From Streptomyces sp. 11x1 (GTDB taxonomy: Bacteria > Actinomycetota > Actinomycetes > Streptomycetales > Streptomycetaceae), in contig NZ_CP122458.1 in assembly GCF_032598905.1 (NCBI RefSeq), positions 1,984,001 through 2,048,000 of the forward strand: DNA of 64,000 nt, in the 5' to 3' direction. The notes below the pieces were generated by a model. The model ran no database searches. It saw only the letters and a program-made list of their open reading frames with translations, and was not told the DNA's origin. The position numbers and the translations under genes were made by a program. Shown one piece after another: positions 1-8,831 of this stretch. Each line of letters starts with the position of its first letter. The first letter of the stretch is position 1.

Positions 1-1
1 G

Positions 2-973
2 GTCACCGCTCGCGGCTTCCACGAAGGCGAGCTGCTGCGCCTGGTCGCGGCGGTGGAGCGGGAGTCCGAACACCCGCTCGCCGAAGCCGTCGTACGCCAT
101 GCGGAGGCGACGCAGCACGTGACGGAATTCGCGGCGGGCTTCGCGAGCGTCCCCGGTCACGGAGCCATCGCCACCGTGTCCGGCCACCGGATCGTGGTCG
201 GCAACCGCCGCCTGGCCGAACGCGAGAACGTCGACCTGACGGAACTAGCGGCGAAGCGGGAGGAGTTGGCCGCCACCGGCCGTACGGTCGTGATCGCCGC
301 CGTCGACGGGCGAGCTGCCGGCCTGATCGGCATCGCCGACGCACCCCGGGAGACCTCCGCCACCGCCGTGGCCGAGCTGCACGCCCTCGGCATCGAAGTG
401 GTCATGCTCACCGGCGACAACCGGGCTACCGCCGAGCGGATCGCCGAGCAGCTGGGCATCGACACGGTGATCGCCGAGGTCCTGCCGGGCGACAAGGCCG
501 CCAAGGTCTCCGAACTGCAGGCCACCGGCCGCACGGTCGCCATGGTCGGCGACGGCGTCAACGACGCCCCGGCCCTGGCCCGGGCCGACCTCGGCATCGC
601 CATCGGCGCGGGCACCGACGTCGCCATCGAGACCGCCGACCTGGTCCTGATGCGCTCCGACCCGCTGGACGTGCCCACCGCCCTGCGCATCGGCCGCGGC
701 ACCCTGCGCAAGATGCGCCAGAACCTGGGCTGGGCCATCGGCTACAACGCCCTCGCTCTGCCGATCGCCGCCGGGGTGTTCGAACCCGCCTTCGGCCTGG
801 TCCTCCGGCCCGAGATCGCCGCCCTGTCCATGTCCGGCTCCAGCGTCATCGTGGCCGTGAACGCACTCGCGCTGAAACGCCTGCGTCTGCCGATCGCTCT
901 TCCCGGCCGCGTTCCCGCCCCGCCGGCACCGGCCGCCGTCAGCGCCGACGAGCCCGTCCGCCGAGCCGCCTGA
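2..973 (+). CDS. Metal-transporting P1B-type ATPase, C-terminal part
   Basis: The reading frame is open from the left edge, so the start lies outside the window. Visible are the SEHPLA motif of the nucleotide-binding domain near the edge, MLTGDN, and the hinge motif [13 protein letters not shown] of the phosphorylation domain. Two final membrane segments follow, with a YN pair and MSGSS, as in copper-type P1B pumps. The protein ends in a Pro/Ala-rich tail. The phosphorylated DKTGT and the metal-binding CPx motif would lie upstream, so the metal is not proven. The copper genes downstream make copper the likely substrate. It would use ATP to export metal across the cytoplasmic membrane. It is a second pump besides the complete copA at 6048-8360. 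Confidence 0.93.
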   Translation, partial: VTARGFHEGELLRLVAAVERESEHPLAEAVVRHAEATQHVTEFAAGFASVPGHGAIATVSGHRIVVGNRRLAERENVDLTELAAKREELAATGRTVVIAAVDGRAAGLIGIADAPRETSATAVAELHALGIEVVMLTGDNRATAERIAEQLGIDTVIAEVLPGDKAAKVSELQATGRTVAMVGDGVNDAPALARADLGIAIGAGTDVAIETADLVLMRSDPLDVPTALRIGRGTLRKMRQNLGWAIGYNALALPIAAGVFEPAFGLVLRPEIAALSMSGSSVIVAVNALALKRLRLPIALPGRVPAPPAPAAVSADEPVRRAA

Positions 974-1076
974 CCCGCGCGGCGGCGCTCGACAGCCCTT
1001 CCCTGTCGATCCCGACTCCCCCGAGAGCGCAGGGGTCCCAGCCGCGGATGCGGGCATGGGGCCGCTGATGAAGCTT

Positions 1077-1096
1077 CTACTATGGGGCTGCGTAGT
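1077..1096. promoter_or_regulatory. BlaI/CopY-type operator remnant
   Basis: An inverted pair CTACTA and TAGTG (CTAC at 1077-1080, GTAG at 1092-1095) lies about 20 bases before the BlaI-like start codon at 1118. BlaI-family repressors bind dyads built on ACTAC/GTAGT and usually control themselves. The site is probably the old autoregulatory operator of the truncated gene that follows. The spacing is not a perfect textbook match. Confidence 0.4.
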
Positions 1097-1117
1097 GCAG
1101 CGAAAGGGAGCGACGGC

Positions 1118-1153
1118 ATGCGGCTGGGGGACCTCGAGGCAGAGATCATGTAA
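1118..1153 (+). pseudogene. BlaI-family repressor, N-terminal stub
   Basis: An ATG with a good ribosome site (AGGGAG at 1105-1110) opens the peptide MRLGDLEAEIM and meets a TAA at once. The peptide matches the first residues of BlaI/CopY winged-helix repressors, which run on for about 120 residues. The rest of the gene is gone. Directly after the stop a different coding sequence (NlpC/P60) begins, so this is probably a deletion junction. The family call rests on 11 residues. Confidence 0.5.
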
Positions 1154-1381
1154 CAACGGCCCCGCCAGCGGACGCCCGCACCGCCATCGAGTTCGCCTAC
1201 GCCCAGCTCGGCAAGCCGTACGAGTGGGGGGCGACCGGACCGGGCTCCTACGACTGCTCCGGACTGACGGGCGCGGCGTGGCGTGCCGCCGGAGTTTCGC
1301 TGCCGCACACCGTGCAGCAGCAGTACTCGGCCGGCCGGAAGGTCTCGCGGTCGGACCTCCAGCCCGGTGACATCATCGAAC
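1153..1381 (+). pseudogene. NlpC/P60 peptidase fragment
   Basis: The frame starting at 1153 reads an NlpC/P60 core: ARTAIEFAYAQLGKPYEWG, then YDCSGL with the catalytic cysteine, then LPHTVQQQY and LQPGDII. NlpC/P60 enzymes cut cell-wall peptides. Here both ends are missing. There is no start or signal peptide, and the sequence stops before the catalytic histidine and runs into the 3' side of the CadD-like gene. No function is expected. The fragment is joined directly to the BlaI stub. Confidence 0.7.
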
Positions 1382-1443
1382 GGCCGGATATCGACACCAA
1401 CGCACGACGCCGAAGCACCCGCGCGCTGCGTGTCCCAGGTGCT

Positions 1444-2048
1444 TCACAGCCCGATGGCGCCGCCTTCGATGAGGATGAGCAGGCCGAGGGCGATCAGGAG
1501 CAGCGGCAGCAGGATGTGCCCCCACCGAGCGAGGGCTTTGGCAACGAGGGGGCGGGTCGCGAAGAAGCGGCCGACGAAACACCACACGCCCACCAGAACG
1601 AGGAACACCAGGGCGTACACGCTCATCCCGCCGATGCCGCGGTGGCGAACACCGGCACGTAGACGCCGATGTTGTCGCCTCCGTTGGCGAAGGTGACCGC
1701 GGCGACTTCCAGCGGGCTGGGGCCGCCCTCCTTGGCCTGGGCCTCCTCTTCGTCCGCACTGCCCTCGCGGTGATCCTTCCATGCCTGCCAGGCCGCCTTG
1801 AGGCCGAGGGCGAGAGGCAGCAGGCCGAGACAGGGGATGGCCGACTCGGGCAGGAAGGTCGCTCCGAACGCGGCGGCCACCGCCACGGCGAGGATCGCGG
1901 CGAAGCCCACATACCGGCCCAGCACGATGCGGCGGGTGGAGCCGCGGTGACCGGCTCCCCGGGCGAAGAACAGCGCCAGGATCAGGATGTCGTCGATGTT
2001 GGTGACGGCGAACAGCCCGGCGGCCTGCCCAATGATGCCCAGGTCCAC
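1444..2048 (-). pseudogene. CadD-type cadmium transporter, frameshifted
   Basis: Frame 1 starts at GTG 2048 behind GGGAGGG and reads a CadD-like membrane protein (VDLGIIGQAAGLFAVTNIDD, later NGGDNIGVYVPVFAT) to a stop at 1623. The expected C-terminal half continues in another frame (GMSVYALVFLVLVG to GGAIGL) and stops at 1444. One extra G near the GCGGCATCGG stretch (about 1635-1645) would restore a protein of about 200 residues. CadD-family proteins are small membrane proteins linked to cadmium or other metal resistance. The frameshift is either real decay or a sequencing error. Neighbouring decayed genes favour decay, but the high similarity left on both sides means it is recent. Confidence 0.75.
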
Positions 2049-2274
2049 GAGTGGATGCCCTCCCCTTCGCTGCGAGTGTCCCGGTGACGCCACCGGAAGC
2101 CCGTACCACGCCCTTCGCCCGGCCGAGGCACAGTGCTGCTGCTTCTCGTGAACATCGAACACGACACCGTCAGGGTGCCTCCCGGGCTGCTGAACAGCTG
2201 ATGCCGAAAGTCGGTGAACAAAGCGACGCCGCTTCGTTCGCAGCGATCAGCCGCGTTCCGGGCTTACCCGCCCT

Positions 2275-2300
2275 GTGCCGGCCGGCGGACCGGCCGGCAC
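2275..2300 (-). terminator. Hairpin after the multicopper oxidase gene
   Basis: GTGCCGGCCGG (2275-2285), loop CGGA, then the exact complement at 2290-2300. It lies just beyond the stop codon of the oxidase at 2317 and probably ends its transcript. No U-run follows, which is usual for Streptomyces. Confidence 0.6.
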
Positions 2301-2316
2301 GCGAGACGGCCGGCGT

Positions 2317-3930
2317 TCACGCCTGGTAGGCCACCAGCGCCATCATCCCGACCTCGCCGTGATACGCGTTGTGGCAGTGGAGCATCCACTGGCCGGGGTT
2401 GTCCGCGTCGAACTCCACCGACAGCGTCTTCTTCGGCAGCACGATGGCGGTGTCCTTGCGCGGGCCGCCACCTGCGAGCTGGTAGGTGTGGCCGTGCAGA
2501 TGCATCGGATGCCACATTTCCGTTGTGTTGACGAAGTCCAGCCGGACCCGCCGGCCCTCCTCGACGAGGACGGGGTTCGCGGACGGGTCGTCCATGTCGA
2601 ACGCCCTGCCGTTGATGGCCCAGTTGTATGTGCCCATGCCGCCGGTCAGCTCGATGCGGTGCACCCGGTCCGCCTTCTTCGACGCGAGCCGGACGTCGTC
2701 CGCCGCCTTCAGCTGGGAGGCGGTCAGGATCCTGCCGTTCAGTTCCTTCGGCCGGACGGACGGCTGCGGCGCGCTGCCGGATCCGGTACGGACCAGGGCC
2801 ATACCGCCGGCGTTCTTGCCCTCTGCCACGGCGACCAGCGGGAAGACGCCGTCGCCGAGGGTCACCAGGATGTCGTAGCGCTCGCCCATGCCGATCAGCA
2901 GGGCGTCGACCTGCTGGTGCTCGACCGGGAAGCCGTCGGTGTGGGTGATCGTCAGCTTGTGGCCGCCCAGCGCCACCCGGTACGCGGTGTCGCCGCCCGC
3001 GTTGATGATCCGCAGCCGTACGCGCTTGCCGGGCTCGGCCCGGTAGACGTCCGGGTCCGCGGGGACGCGTCCGTTGACCAGGTGGTACGCGTACTTCACA
3101 TCACCGGCGTCGCCGCCGAGCAGCTCGCTCTCGGCGCCCATCAGCATGAACCTCATGGACATCCCGCCGGACGAGGACGAGGCGGACGGAGAGGCGGAAC
3201 CGTCGCCCATGTCCATCCCCTCCATGTCCCCCATGTCATGGCCACCGTGGCCGCTGCCGGATCCGGAGCCGTCCCCCATGTCCATGGCGCCCATGCCCTG
3301 CCTCAGCTCGGCGAGAACCTCGTCGGGCGTGCCGGTGACACCGTCGACCCAGTCGTCCAGGACGACGACCCACTCGTCGTCGTACGACAGCGGCTCCTTC
3401 GGGTCCTCGACGATCAGCGGCGCGTACAGGCCCCGGTCGAGCTGAACACCGACATGGGGATGGAAGAAGTAGGTGCCGGGGGCATCGGTGAGGAAGCGGT
3501 AGGTGAAGGTGGAGCCCGCCCGCACCGCCTGCTGGGTGACCGGGGGCACGCCGTCCATGTCGCTGCGCAGGGCGAGGCCGTGCCAGTGGATGGACGTGGT
3601 GGTCTTGTTCGGCAGCTGGTTGGAGAGTTCGGCGGCCAGCGTGTCGCCGACGGACAGCCGGATCTCCTTGCCCGGGGTCCGGCCGCTGAAGGCCCAACTC
3701 TTGGCCATGACACCACCGCCCAGGTCGAGCGTGGCGGGCGCGGCGGTCAGGGTCACGTTGCGCACGTTGCCGGTGCTGGGGCGCTTCTTCTCTGCGGCAG
3801 CGACCGCCGAGCCGGAGGGGCTGACCAGGGAAGGCGTACTGCCTGAGCCGGCGCTGCAGGCGGCGAGCGCGCCCGCGCCCGCGACGCCGAGGCCGGCCAG
3901 CAGGACGGAGCGGCGGTTGATGCTGTTCAT
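2317..3930 (-). CDS. Multicopper oxidase, exported lipoprotein
   Basis: The 537-residue protein starts at ATG 3930 with GAGG upstream. The N-terminus has a twin-arginine signal (INRRSVLLAG) and a lipobox (LAAC), so the enzyme is probably exported folded and anchored outside the membrane. Copper ligands are clear: HWHGLALRSDMDG and YFFHPHVG in the first half, HPMHLHGH and QWMLHCHNAYHGEVG at the end. Between cupredoxin domains is a Met/His/Ser/Gly-rich stretch (repeated MDMGDG, GHGGHDMGDMEG), typical of cuprous oxidases that detoxify Cu(I) with oxygen. The DUF6153 gene lies just upstream on the same strand behind a CsoR-type operator, so the two probably form a copper-induced unit. Confidence 0.94.
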   Translation of the reverse strand: MNSINRRSVLLAGLGVAGAGALAACSAGSGSTPSLVSPSGSAVAAAEKKRPSTGNVRNVTLTAAPATLDLGGGVMAKSWAFSGRTPGKEIRLSVGDTLAAELSNQLPNKTTTSIHWHGLALRSDMDGVPPVTQQAVRAGSTFTYRFLTDAPGTYFFHPHVGVQLDRGLYAPLIVEDPKEPLSYDDEWVVVLDDWVDGVTGTPDEVLAELRQGMGAMDMGDGSGSGSGHGGHDMGDMEGMDMGDGSASPSASSSSGGMSMRFMLMGAESELLGGDAGDVKYAYHLVNGRVPADPDVYRAEPGKRVRLRIINAGGDTAYRVALGGHKLTITHTDGFPVEHQQVDALLIGMGERYDILVTLGDGVFPLVAVAEGKNAGGMALVRTGSGSAPQPSVRPKELNGRILTASQLKAADDVRLASKKADRVHRIELTGGMGTYNWAINGRAFDMDDPSANPVLVEEGRRVRLDFVNTTEMWHPMHLHGHTYQLAGGGPRKDTAIVLPKKTLSVEFDADNPGQWMLHCHNAYHGEVGMMALVAYQA

Positions 3931-4026
3931 GTCGATTGACCTCAAATCTCTCTGTACGCATGGGACGACACGTGCGGAGACGGCTCCTCGGCATGAGAAA
4001 GCGGCGAGGAGGCCGTTGGGCACGGC

Positions 4027-4524
4027 CTAGATGCGCAACTGAGAGAGAACGGACAGATCCGGGGGCGCCCGGCCCACCGCCCCGGCCTGCGCCGCACCAA
4101 GGGCGGCGGGGCCGTAAGCGTCGAGGCCCCACGGCACCGTCGAGTCCGCAGGCGGCACGAGGGTGAACTCGCCGACGCTCGCCGGCGCGCAGTGCTGCAT
4201 GGCCATGCCGACACATGGCGCGCTCTCGGTGCCGTCCGCAGCGGGTCCGGCGAGCGCAGCGGCCGCCTGCTCCGCGGCCGCGTCTCGGTGCGTGTGCCGG
4301 GACATCTCCATGGCCCGCAGTGCGGGATTGCCTGCCATCACCATGCCCCCGGGCATCACGTGTACGGCGGACGACGGTGACGAGGCCATGGGCGCGGCCG
4401 CCGCCTCATGGTGAATCAGTACGGCGAGCGCGGCGAACAGGGCGATGACGGCAGCACGGGTCCAGCGGACGACGCCACGGGGGGCGCGAGTCCGCGAGGC
4501 GAGGGCTGCCGGGACTGCCGTCAC
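4027..4524 (-). CDS. DUF6153-like membrane-anchored protein, copper-linked
   Basis: The 165-residue protein is read from GTG 4524. It has an N-terminal hydrophobic segment (AAVIALFAALAVLIHHEAAA), then a Met- and His-containing exterior part with GGMVMAG, EMSRHTHRD and PCVGMAMQHCAPA. The conserved Cys-Met-His-Cys tail and overall plan fit DUF6153 proteins, often found near copper oxidases. Potential Cu(I) ligands (Met, His, Cys) suggest a metal-binding role outside the membrane; this is inference. A CsoR-type site lies 41 bases upstream. The multicopper oxidase follows 96 bases downstream. Upstream in-frame sequence is open but crosses the operator, so the later start is preferred. Confidence 0.75.
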   Translation of the reverse strand: MTAVPAALASRTRAPRGVVRWTRAAVIALFAALAVLIHHEAAAAPMASSPSSAVHVMPGGMVMAGNPALRAMEMSRHTHRDAAAEQAAAALAGPAADGTESAPCVGMAMQHCAPASVGEFTLVPPADSTVPWGLDAYGPAALGAAQAGAVGRAPPDLSVLSQLRI

Positions 4525-4564
4525 TGCACCGGGGGCTTCCTGTCGAGAGTACTGCCGGTCAATA

Positions 4565-4579
4565 TACCCCACGGGGGTA
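4565..4579. promoter_or_regulatory. CsoR-type copper operator
   Basis: TACCCCACGGGGGTA is a near-perfect G-tract palindrome, the known form of CsoR binding sites in actinobacteria. It lies upstream of the DUF6153 and multicopper oxidase genes on the minus strand. CsoR represses until Cu(I) binds it. No csoR gene is in the window, so the regulator must be encoded elsewhere. Confidence 0.8.
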
Positions 4580-4695
4580 AACGGGGGATGAGGTCGACTG
4601 CGCGAACATTCTACGAACATCTTTAGTAGAAAAGCGGCAGGCCGAGGAACACACACCCGAGATTTATTGGAGCAGGGGGCAAGGGCAGGGAAGAG

Positions 4696-5166
4696 ATGGG
4701 CCGGCTCCTGACAGCGGTGATCACGGGCGCCCTCGACGAACCCCTCGCGGGAAATGCGGCGACTGCTCTCGAACGGCTGGCGGAGGCCGAGGACCTCCGC
4801 ACGGCCCTCCTCGACGCCGCACGCAACTGGGTCCACTCAGTGCGCACCAATCGCGAGGTGGCGGCGCTGCGCAATCTCGTGGCCGCCGAGGCGCAGCGCT
4901 TTCCCGAGCTGGGCCGGGCCTGGCAGCAGCACGGACCCGAGGGGCACCATCCCGCGGTCGCGAACGCATTGCGCACCCTGGCGGACCAGGGCCGACTGGT
5001 GATCCCGGATCTGGAGACGGCCATCATCCAGCTCTACGCGCTCCTGGCCTTCCCCCATATGGTCTTCGGCTCCTACGGCACACATATCGACGACGACCTC
5101 ACCGACCGTCTCCTCACCAGCGGCGTCGACATGTTCCTGAGCCACTACAGCCCACGGCCCACGTAA
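4696..5166 (+). pseudogene. TetR-family regulator without its DNA-binding domain
   Basis: The 156-residue frame matches only the C-terminal ligand-binding half of a TetR/AcrR regulator: RTNREVAALRNLVAAEAQRF, then PELGRAWQQHGPEGHHPAV, then DLETAIIQLYALLAFPHMV and SGVDMFLSHY. The N-terminal helix-turn-helix of about 50 residues is missing, and the sequence before 4696 does not encode it in any frame. An intact protein could not bind an operator. It is probably a relic of deletion next to the copper operator. A shortened product with another use cannot be excluded, since GGGAAGAG precedes the ATG. Confidence 0.7.
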
Positions 5167-5543
5167 CGGAACCGCGACCTTCCCTCCCTCAGCCCGCTTC
5201 GCCCCTACACCAGGACGGAGCGAGAGGCGGAGCGCCAGGCAGACGGTACCGGCCGGCAGCAGCGGCGCCTCCCGCCACCCGAGAGCGACCACGGCTCCGC
5301 GGCCGGGCCACGCCATGAAAACGCCACACAGCTCCGGAGACGGCGATCACGGTGCCGACCGCCCGCCACTGTCACCGCTCACCACCCACTACACCTCTCA
5401 CCAAAGCCCTTGCGGCGCACGGCCGCGAGCTTCCCGTTCACTGCGGCGCACATGAAGGGCACGCACACGTCGGTACGCCACGAGCACACGCCTCACCGGA
5501 CCCGCCGGCCTCGTGTGCGTGTGAGTGGGATCACAGGCTCACC
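5167..5543. other. Stretch without a gene
   Basis: About 375 bases between the TetR remnant and the copZ operator. Short open frames exist on both strands but have no recognisable motif, ribosome site or family likeness. Base composition is slightly less GC-rich near 5380-5460 than in the neighbours. It is probably leftover sequence of the same decayed region. Confidence 0.5.
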
Positions 5544-5560
5544 ATACCCCTAGGGGGTAT
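5544..5560. promoter_or_regulatory. CsoR-type operator of copZ-copA
   Basis: ATACCCCTAGGGGGTAT is an almost perfect CsoR palindrome, 80 bases before the copZ start. It is a better match than the copy at 4565. Copper would relieve repression of the chaperone and pump genes. Confidence 0.88.
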
Positions 5561-5640
5561 AGTCTCTGCATCGTCGGGAGGACCGCGGAAGCAGCCCTCG
5601 CGACGGCAGCCCCACGCATCCACACCCTGAGGGAGCACCC

Positions 5641-5937
5641 ATGACCACCCAGACGAATTCCGGATCCTGCTGCTCCTCCGACGGCTCCTGCGGCTCGGGC
5701 ACCGGGACCGACGTCCAGGGCGTCGGCGTCACCACCGTCTACAAGGTCTCGGGCATGACCTGCGGCCACTGCGAAGGCGCAGTCAGTCAGGAGATATCCG
5801 CCCTGGAGGGCGTCACTGCGGTCCAGGCCATCGCCAAGACCGGCGAGGTGACCGTCGCCTCCGCCGTCCCGCTCGACGAGGAGGCCGTCCGGGCCGCCGT
5901 CGACGAGGCCGGCTATGAGCTCGTCGGCCGGGACTGA
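5641..5937 (+). CDS. copZ: Copper chaperone, CopZ type
   Basis: A 98-residue heavy-metal-associated domain protein. The Cu(I)-binding motif MTCGHC sits at about residues 38-43 and the rest follows the ferredoxin-like fold of the family ([26 protein letters not shown]). Unlike most CopZ proteins of about 70 residues it has an N-terminal extension with extra cysteines ([13 protein letters not shown]), which may bind more copper. GGGAG lies before the ATG. It is followed by copA after 110 bases and preceded by a CsoR operator. It should carry cytosolic Cu(I) to the pump. Confidence 0.93.
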   Translation: MTTQTNSGSCCSSDGSCGSGTGTDVQGVGVTTVYKVSGMTCGHCEGAVSQEISALEGVTAVQAIAKTGEVTVASAVPLDEEAVRAAVDEAGYELVGRD

Positions 5938-6047
5938 AGGTCCTGTCCGGGCATCCGGCCCACATACCGCGCATTGCCTCCCGCGCCGGGACGCACCGCT
6001 CCGCTGATACGGACGCCGTGCGTTCCGGCCTCTCCCAGGAGATACGC

Positions 6048-8360
6048 ATGACCAGCACGGCTCCCGAAAACACGTCCCCCCGCGCAGCGTCCACGCCCGC
6101 CTCCGAGGTCGAGCTCTCCATCGGCGGCATGACCTGTGCCTCTTGCGCCGCCCGCATCGAGAAGAAGCTCAACCGGATGGACGGCGTCACCGCGACCGTC
6201 AATTTCGCCACCGAGAAGGCGAAGGTCTCGTTCACGGAGGGCATCGAGGTCGCCGACCTCATCGCCACCGTCGAGAAGACCGGCTACACCGCCGAGGAAC
6301 CGCCGCCCCCGGCCACCGGGAACAGGGCGCAGGACGAGGCCCCGACGGCTGCGGACGGCGAGCTGCTCTCGCTGCGGCAGCGGCTGTTCGTGTCGCTGGC
6401 GCTGTCCGTGCCCGTCGTGCTGATGGCGATGGTCCCGGCCCTGCAGTTCGACAACTGGCAGTGGCTGTCGCTGACTCTGGCCGCCCCGGTCGTCGTGTGG
6501 GGCGCCTTCCCGTTCCACAAAGCCGCGCTCACGAACGCCCGGCACGGTGCCGCGACCATGGACACGCTGGTGTCCATCGGCACCCTCGCCGCACTGGGCT
6601 GGTCGCTGTGGGCGCTGTTCTTCGGGCACGCCGGGATGCCCGGCATGCGGCACGGCTTCGAGTTCACCATCTCGCGTTCGGACGGTTCCTCCGCCATCTA
6701 CCTGGAGGCCGCGGCCGGCGTGACCGCCTTCATCCTCGCCGGGCGTTATCTGGAGGCGAAGTCCAAGCGCAAGGCGGGCGCGGCACTGCGGGCTCTGCTG
6801 GAGCTGGGCGCGAAGGACGTCTCGGTACTGCGTGGCGGCAAGGAAGTACGCATCCCCGTCGGGCAGTTGGCTGTCGGTGACCGGTTCGTCGTACGGCCCG
6901 GCGAGAAGATCGCCACCGACGGCGCCGTCATCGAAGGCGCCTCGGCTGTGGACGCCTCCATGCTCACTGGGGAGTCCGTACCCGTCGACGTGACCGTCGG
7001 CGACGCCGTCACCGGCGCCACGGTCAACGCCGGCGGCCGACTCGTCATCGAGGCCACCCGCGTCGGCGCCGACACCCAGCTCGCCCGGATGGCGAAGCTC
7101 GTCGAGGACGCGCAGAACGGCAAGGCAGCCGTGCAGCGCCTCGCCGACCGGATCTCCGCCGTGTTCGTCCCGGCCGTGCTCCTCATCGCGGTCGCCACTC
7201 TCGGCGGCTGGCTCGGCGCCACGGGCGATGCCACCGCCGCGTTCACCGCCGCCGTCGCCGTCCTGATCATCGCCTGCCCGTGCGCCCTCGGGCTCGCCAC
7301 CCCGACCGCGCTCATGGTCGGCACCGGCCGCGGTGCCCAGCTCGGCATCCTCATCAAGGGCCCCGAGGTCCTGGAGTCCACCCGCCGCGTCGACACCGTC
7401 GTCCTGGACAAGACCGGCACCGTCACCACCGGCCGGATGACACTGCAGGACGTGTACGTCGCCGAAGGCGTCGACGAGCTCGAACTGCTGCGGCTGGCGG
7501 GCTCGCTGGAGCACGCCTCCGAGCACCCGATCGCCCAGGCCATCGCCGCCGGAGCGATCGAGCGGGCCGGCAGCCTGCCGGTGCCCGAGAACTTCGAGAA
7601 CGTCGTCGGCCTCGGCGTCCAGGGCGTCGTCGACGGGCACGCCGTCCTTGTCGGACGCGAGAAGCTCCTCGCCATGGGGGTCCCCCCGCTCGAGCGAAGT
7701 CGAGAGTGGGGGAGGATGATCGAGCTGCCGCGCGAGCTGGCCGAGGCCAAGGCCGCAGCGGAGGCCGAGGGCCGTACAGCAGTCGCCGTCGCCTGGGACG
7801 GCGAGGCTCGCGGCGTCCTGACCGTCGCCGACGCGATCAAGGAGACCAGCGCCGAGGCGGTCGCCGAGCTGCGCAGGCTGGGCCTGAAGCCCGTCCTGCT
7901 GACCGGCGACAACCAGCTCGTCGCCGAGTCCGTGGCGAAGGCCGTCGGCATCGACGAGGTCATCGCCGAGGTCCTCCCCCAGGACAAGGTGGACGTCGTC
8001 AAGCGACTGCAGACCGAGGGGCGTTCCGTCGCGATGGTCGGCGACGGCGTCAACGACGCGGCCGCCCTGGCCACCGCCGACCTCGGCCTGGCCATGGGCA
8101 CCGGCACCGACGCGGCCATCGAGGCCGGCGACCTCACCCTCGTCCGCGGCGACCTGCGGGTGGCGGCCGACGCCATCCGCCTCTCCCGCAAGACGCTGTC
8201 CACCATCAAGGGCAACCTCTTCTGGGCTTTCGGCTACAACGTCGCCGCCCTGCCCTTGGCCGCGGCCGGCATGCTCAACCCGATGATCGCGGGCGCAGCC
8301 ATGGCGTTCTCGTCGGTGTTCGTCGTGACGAACAGCCTGCGCCTGCGCTCCTTCAAGTAG
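6048..8360 (+). CDS. copA: Copper-exporting P-type ATPase CopA
   Basis: A 770-residue pump from ATG 6048, chosen for the AGGAG at 6037-6041; an upstream in-frame start has no such site. Order of parts: N-terminal metal-binding domain with MTCASC (about residues 27-32), membrane helices, TGES of the actuator domain, [13 protein letters not shown] with the CPC metal site, DKTGTVTTG with the phosphorylated Asp, [25 protein letters not shown], and a final helix pair with YN and [10 protein letters not shown]. It expels Cu(I) from the cytoplasm. One oddity: about 13 residues ([13 protein letters not shown]) in the nucleotide domain come from a repeat inserted in frame (7676-7715). Confidence 0.96.
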   Translation: MTSTAPENTSPRAASTPASEVELSIGGMTCASCAARIEKKLNRMDGVTATVNFATEKAKVSFTEGIEVADLIATVEKTGYTAEEPPPPATGNRAQDEAPTAADGELLSLRQRLFVSLALSVPVVLMAMVPALQFDNWQWLSLTLAAPVVVWGAFPFHKAALTNARHGAATMDTLVSIGTLAALGWSLWALFFGHAGMPGMRHGFEFTISRSDGSSAIYLEAAAGVTAFILAGRYLEAKSKRKAGAALRALLELGAKDVSVLRGGKEVRIPVGQLAVGDRFVVRPGEKIATDGAVIEGASAVDASMLTGESVPVDVTVGDAVTGATVNAGGRLVIEATRVGADTQLARMAKLVEDAQNGKAAVQRLADRISAVFVPAVLLIAVATLGGWLGATGDATAAFTAAVAVLIIACPCALGLATPTALMVGTGRGAQLGILIKGPEVLESTRRVDTVVLDKTGTVTTGRMTLQDVYVAEGVDELELLRLAGSLEHASEHPIAQAIAAGAIERAGSLPVPENFENVVGLGVQGVVDGHAVLVGREKLLAMGVPPLERSREWGRMIELPRELAEAKAAAEAEGRTAVAVAWDGEARGVLTVADAIKETSAEAVAELRRLGLKPVLLTGDNQLVAESVAKAVGIDEVIAEVLPQDKVDVVKRLQTEGRSVAMVGDGVNDAAALATADLGLAMGTGTDAAIEAGDLTLVRGDLRVAADAIRLSRKTLSTIKGNLFWAFGYNVAALPLAAAGMLNPMIAGAAMAFSSVFVVTNSLRLRSFK
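7676..7715 (+). repeat. Dispersed inverted repeat of about 40 bp, inside copA
   Basis: GGGGGTCCCCCCGCTCGAGC, then GAAGTCGAGAGTGGGGGAGG, is the same element as at 22121-22161 and, reversed, 28825-28864. Its ends pair with each other (CCCCC/GGGGG, CTCGA/TCGAG). Here it lies within a coding region and keeps the frame, adding about 13 codons between LLAM and MIELP of CopA. Confidence 0.85.
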
Positions 8361-8385
8361 GCCCGTGAGCAACCTCGTTGACTGT

Positions 8386-8415
8386 TAGGGGCCCTGCCGG
8401 AAGGCAGGGCCCCTA
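8386..8415 (+). terminator. Strong hairpin after copA
   Basis: TAGGGGCCCTGCC (8386-8398), tetraloop GGAA, and the exact complement (8403-8415): a 13-bp stem 25 bases after the copA stop. It should end the copZ-copA transcript. Confidence 0.85.
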
Positions 8416-8417
8416 CC

Positions 8418-8702
8418 GGCAAGGCGGTCACCAAGGGCAAGGAGCCGGTGCTGGCCTTCCTCTCCTGGAAGACCGCGGACGTCCTCTACGGCATCGGCCC
8501 GGCCGGCGACCTGAACCACAGCACCGACGGCGGCACCACCTGGAAGAAGGTCTCCACCGTGCCGGGCGGCCCGCCCCAGGCGCTCACCGCGGTCGGCGCC
8601 GAACACGTGCTGGCCGCCACCCAGGACGGCGTCCACGAGTCGAAGGACGGCGGCAAGACCTTCCGCAAGCGCCTTGCCGTCGAATCGAGTGGCGGACACT
8701 GA
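8418..8702 (+). pseudogene. BNR-repeat (F510_1955-like) protein, C-terminal fragment
   Basis: The open frame reads GKAVTKGKEPVLAFLSW, then two sialidase-type BNR repeats (HSTDGGTTWKKV and ESKDGGKTFRKRL). That is the end of a secreted beta-propeller protein like the F510_1955 family, often found near copper genes. The N-terminal signal and the other blades are missing. The copA terminator hairpin lies directly before the fragment, so it has no promoter of its own that I can see. A GTG at 8448 could start an 84-residue piece, but without a signal peptide it is unlikely to work. Confidence 0.65.
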
Positions 8703-8831
8703 CCGGCGTATGGCGGAGCCGATCACCAGGGCCGGGCGCCCGGCACAGAGATCGGACGTCAGCCCTGGGGACGCAGGCCGGCCAGGGTCACCGAACGGGC
8801 ATCTCCGCTCGCCCACGCGCAAGGATCGCCG

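Noticed and set aside
5167..5316. Membrane-protein fragment on the minus strand
   Set aside because: A short hydrophobic stretch is open, but there is no start, ribosome site or recognisable family.
5913..8372. Long minus-strand frame of 819 codons opposite copA
   Set aside because: Gly/Asp/Gln-rich shadow of copA; copA has all motifs of the family.
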